A DNA stretch of 64,000 nt, from NCBI GenBank assembly GCA_037367355.1, contig CM074696.1:1364001-1428000 (forward strand), in the 5' to 3' direction. The DNA comes from Neoscytalidium dimidiatum (taxonomy: Eukaryota; Ascomycota; Dothideomycetes; Botryosphaeriales; Botryosphaeriaceae). The first letter of the stretch is position 1. Every line of letters starts with the position of its first letter. The notes beneath the pieces were generated by a model. It was given only the letters and a program-made list of their open reading frames with translations. It made no database searches and was not told the DNA's origin. This document shows positions 61,367 to 64,000 of this stretch, piece after piece. The translations under genes and the position numbers were made by a program.

Positions 61367-63765
61367 ATGGATGCCAAATACAAGATTATCATTGCCACGC
61401 AAAGCAGTGCTCCAGAAGAACACAGGAAGAAGGGTCTCTTCAAAGCTGTTTCGGCATTTTGTATCGTCCTACTGGGTATTGGAGTTGCAATCCAATACTT
61501 CGTTCACTGGCCCAAAGTCGAGCCTGTCTTTTCCGATAACAAAGACGCTTCCACTCAACTACAGGGTTCCCAGCGGCGCATTCCAGCCACTGTCAACTAT
61601 GACTTGACGATATCTCAAGCATGGAGAAACCCAGGTCAGACCTAAAGAGCGGCGCATACGTAGATGGACAATGCTAACATACGTTTCAGACGGCGGACAC
61701 TGGAGGCCACTCTTTGTGGGAAATTCAGAGTCACCCTTCCCAACAATCAATGCTCGCGAGGGAGACCTCGTGAACGTTCACATTCGCAATGACCTGGGAC
61801 TTCCAATCTCAGCCCATTGGTAGGTTTATCTTCAAGCGTTAGGGAGAGTTCGTATGCTCATCTCACGTAGGGTCGGAGTCCACCACAAGATGGGCGCCAC
61901 CTGGAACGATGGAAGCGCGGGCGTCACAAGCTATCCAATACTTCCCAGAGCGAATTGGACTAGCGTATTCAATACATCTGGTGACTGGGGCCTGAAGTGG
62001 TTCCTTGAGCACACGTCCACGCCGTCCGTATGTGGATTTTTGTTGCTACACTCGCCACGATATCTCTTGGTTCATAAAATGCAAAGAAAGAGGGCCACCT
62101 AACGTAACGCAATCCTGCTATGATTGCAAGGACTGACACTTCAAACACAGGTCGACGGCATGTACGGTATGATCTGGATTAGGCCGAGTGCGGAGAGAGA
62201 AAGACCTTACCATCTCATCTCTGAAGATCCGCTCGACATCCAAGACATGTTGGAAGCGGAAGAGACACCTTTTCACATGACGGCGTATAACTACCAGCAC
62301 CGTGAGATGCCGGGTTTGCTGGCTCAGCTCCAAAAGGAAGGTTACGATCCGTATTGCTTCCAGTCGGTGCTGCTCAACGGTTTGTCATGTTTCAAGAACC
62401 CAGAGTGTCGAAACTACTGACGTTTGGCAGGGAAGGGGCGAGTTCACTGCAAACCGGAAGATCTGAGAGACATAGATGGACAACCCGTAAACTCATACGG
62501 GTGTGTTGAGGAACCAACCGGTGCCGTGGCATATGACGAATGTCAGCCCTCTGAGGGTGACTACGAGGTGAACTAACCATAGAAACGTATTCCTACTACT
62601 GATGTTGACATGTTGCAGGTTATCCATACGTTGAACCGACGATGGATGATGATCAACATCGTCAACCCGGGACTGGAGCATCCTTGGAGGATCTCGATCG
62701 ATAACCATGACTTCTGGATCGTAGCCAACGATGGAGGCTTCATTGAACCTCAGAAGGTTCAGGTGAGCCAGACCACAACCTCCCGCACCACCGGAGTTGA
62801 GAACGCGGCAGCTAACGGGATGCGGACAAGGTCATGACCTTGACCAACGCGGAACGGGTGACAATCCTAGTCAAGCTCGACCAAGAACCGCAGGACTACG
62901 CTGTAAGGTTCCATGCCCTGAGCCGACTGCAGTTCTTGCAAGGATATGCGATTTTGCGGTATCCGGTACGCCGAAATAACTCACGCCGATACTACCGCAA
63001 GAAACAGTGAATAGCTAACGAGCCGCCCCTCAGCACCGCCAAACGGGCCGCCTTCTAGGTGCTCCCATGCCGCGTCCCGCTCAGGAGCTGTCTGCCATGG
63101 AGCTGGACGGCACGCCCAAGAAGGGTGTCGTATTGCAGGACAAATACAGACAACATCCCTATCCTCCGGTGCAGCCACCCAAGGACGCTGACATCACGCT
63201 TCGTTTCCGGGCAACCGGCGCGCCCGACCCGTACAACCCTTATGTCACGAACTGCTCTCTCAACGGCTCCCCCTGGCAGATTTTCCGAGGATTGCGCGAG
63301 CCGCTCTCGATGCACCCGAACGATACGGTCGCGGAACCCAATCCCATCGTCAAGGGGCTACCAGTCGGCAGCGTTGTTGACATCGTCGTCGAGAACGACC
63401 TCCCCGTCGCCATCCCGATGTATAAGCATAACAATCCGACCTTCCACCTGGGATCGAGCGAATCGAAGTTCGAATGGGACAGCGTCGCCGAAGTAAGTAA
63501 GGAGCGGCCTGACCTCATCAACCTCGAGAACCCGCCCCTGGGTTACATCCATGACCTCCCCGCGGGCGGCTGGCTCGCGCTGAGATGGAAGATTACTGAG
63601 CCCGCGATGACAATGTTCCATGCTTTCCGCGTCCGCTACTTCGTTCTCGGCATGCAGGTGCCCATGTTCGAGGGCGACGACGCGTGGCCGGAGATTCCGG
63701 ACGTCGTGCGGAATCAGCCACATGTGGAGTTCGAGATCCCCGAGCACATGGGTATCTTCGACTAG
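61367..63765 (+). CDS. Membrane-anchored multicopper-oxidase homologue lacking copper ligands (pseudoenzyme)
   Basis: Eight exons: 61367-61634, 61690-61819, 61871-62027, 62151-62379, 62431-62567, 62619-62762, 62831-62965 and 63034-63765, giving 643 residues. A cytosolic N-terminus is followed by a transmembrane segment at about 25-45 (FKAVSAFCIVLLGIGVAIQYF), suggesting a type II membrane protein. Three cupredoxin domains align with the neighbouring oxidase, for example LEHPWRISIDNHDFWIVANDGGF. The copper motifs have decayed: HWHG is HWVG (132-135), HGH is LEH (178-180), HPFHKH is IPMYKH (527-532), and HCHRIQH is HAFRVRY (596-602), losing the type-1 Cys. All introns have normal ends and the frame is open, so it is a maintained gene, not a pseudogene. 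It may partner or regulate the active oxidase; this is inference. Confidence 0.87.
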
Positions 63766-64000
63766 GAACGTGTCTAGGCATCTGGGCGGGGAGCGGCTGC
63801 GACCAGTGCCGAGCACCCGATAAGTCTCAAATAAAGCTTGACCTTTCGATTGGGCGAAGCACGGTACCCTGCCTCGGTTGATATCTTTTGTGTAGCATGT
63901 TGCGGTTTTCTTGTTTGCAGATAGAGAAGTTTGGACCGGTATCCCAGATGTGCTGTCATGTTGAGAACCCGACTCGCCGTTATCCGAAATGTATGCTTGT
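63766..64000. other. 3' flank of the oxidase homologue at window edge
   Basis: AATAAA at 63829-63834 could be a polyadenylation signal, about 65 bp after the stop. Nothing else seen. Confidence 0.5.

Noticed and set aside
61367..63765. Calling the oxidase homologue a pseudogene
   Set aside because: All eight exons join in frame with normal splice ends and no stop or frameshift. Loss is confined to copper ligands, so pseudoenzyme is the better description.

Overview
The window is nuclear DNA from a filamentous ascomycete (Pezizomycotina, possibly a Dothideomycete). The signs are many short spliceosomal introns (mostly about 45-110 bp), an intron-containing tRNA-Leu, a fungal-type fused BtaB-BtaA betaine lipid synthase, and yeast-like housekeeping genes with filamentous-fungal architecture. 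I rebuilt 66 introns by hand. Reading phase closes across every junction used, so the coordinates are internally consistent, but none is backed by transcript data.

Bases 1-49,450 are mostly conserved housekeeping genes: a truncated aldo/keto reductase (+), importin-7/8 NMD5 (-), exosome helicase SKI2 (-), fork protection factor CSM3 (-) divergent from the THO subunit HPR1 (+), a homeobox factor (+), eIF4G (+), a small Gly/Thr repeat protein (+), mitochondrial enoyl-CoA hydratase (-) divergent from RER1 (+), betaine lipid synthase BTA1 (+), a small Cys/Asp/Pro-rich ORF (+), proteasome ATPase RPT5 (-), trimethyllysine dioxygenase (-) and tRNA-Leu(AAG) (+). Four long stretches have no supported gene: 438-6125, 19200-22696, 24673-28879 and 33680-36058. 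Two of them are GC-rich and full of short tandem repeats, and they lie upstream of the homeobox and eIF4G genes.

From about 50 kb to the right end the content looks accessory: a 14-TM-type MFS efflux pump (-), a full-length nitric oxide synthase-like protein with heme oxygenase, flavodoxin and FAD/NADPH modules (-), a secreted multicopper oxidase with all copper-ligand motifs (-), and a divergently transcribed, membrane-anchored multicopper-oxidase homologue in which nearly all copper ligands are replaced (+). This is the most interesting part of the window. A NOS-like enzyme next to an active/pseudoenzyme oxidase pair sharing one 983-bp promoter region suggests a redox module, although co-function is inference from proximity only.

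Other points of note are three apparent GC-AG introns, an exact PACE element upstream of RPT5, an RPT5 C-terminus in which the HbYX Tyr is Phe, and a 38-bp-period repeat with conserved edges and variable centres near 3.0 kb.
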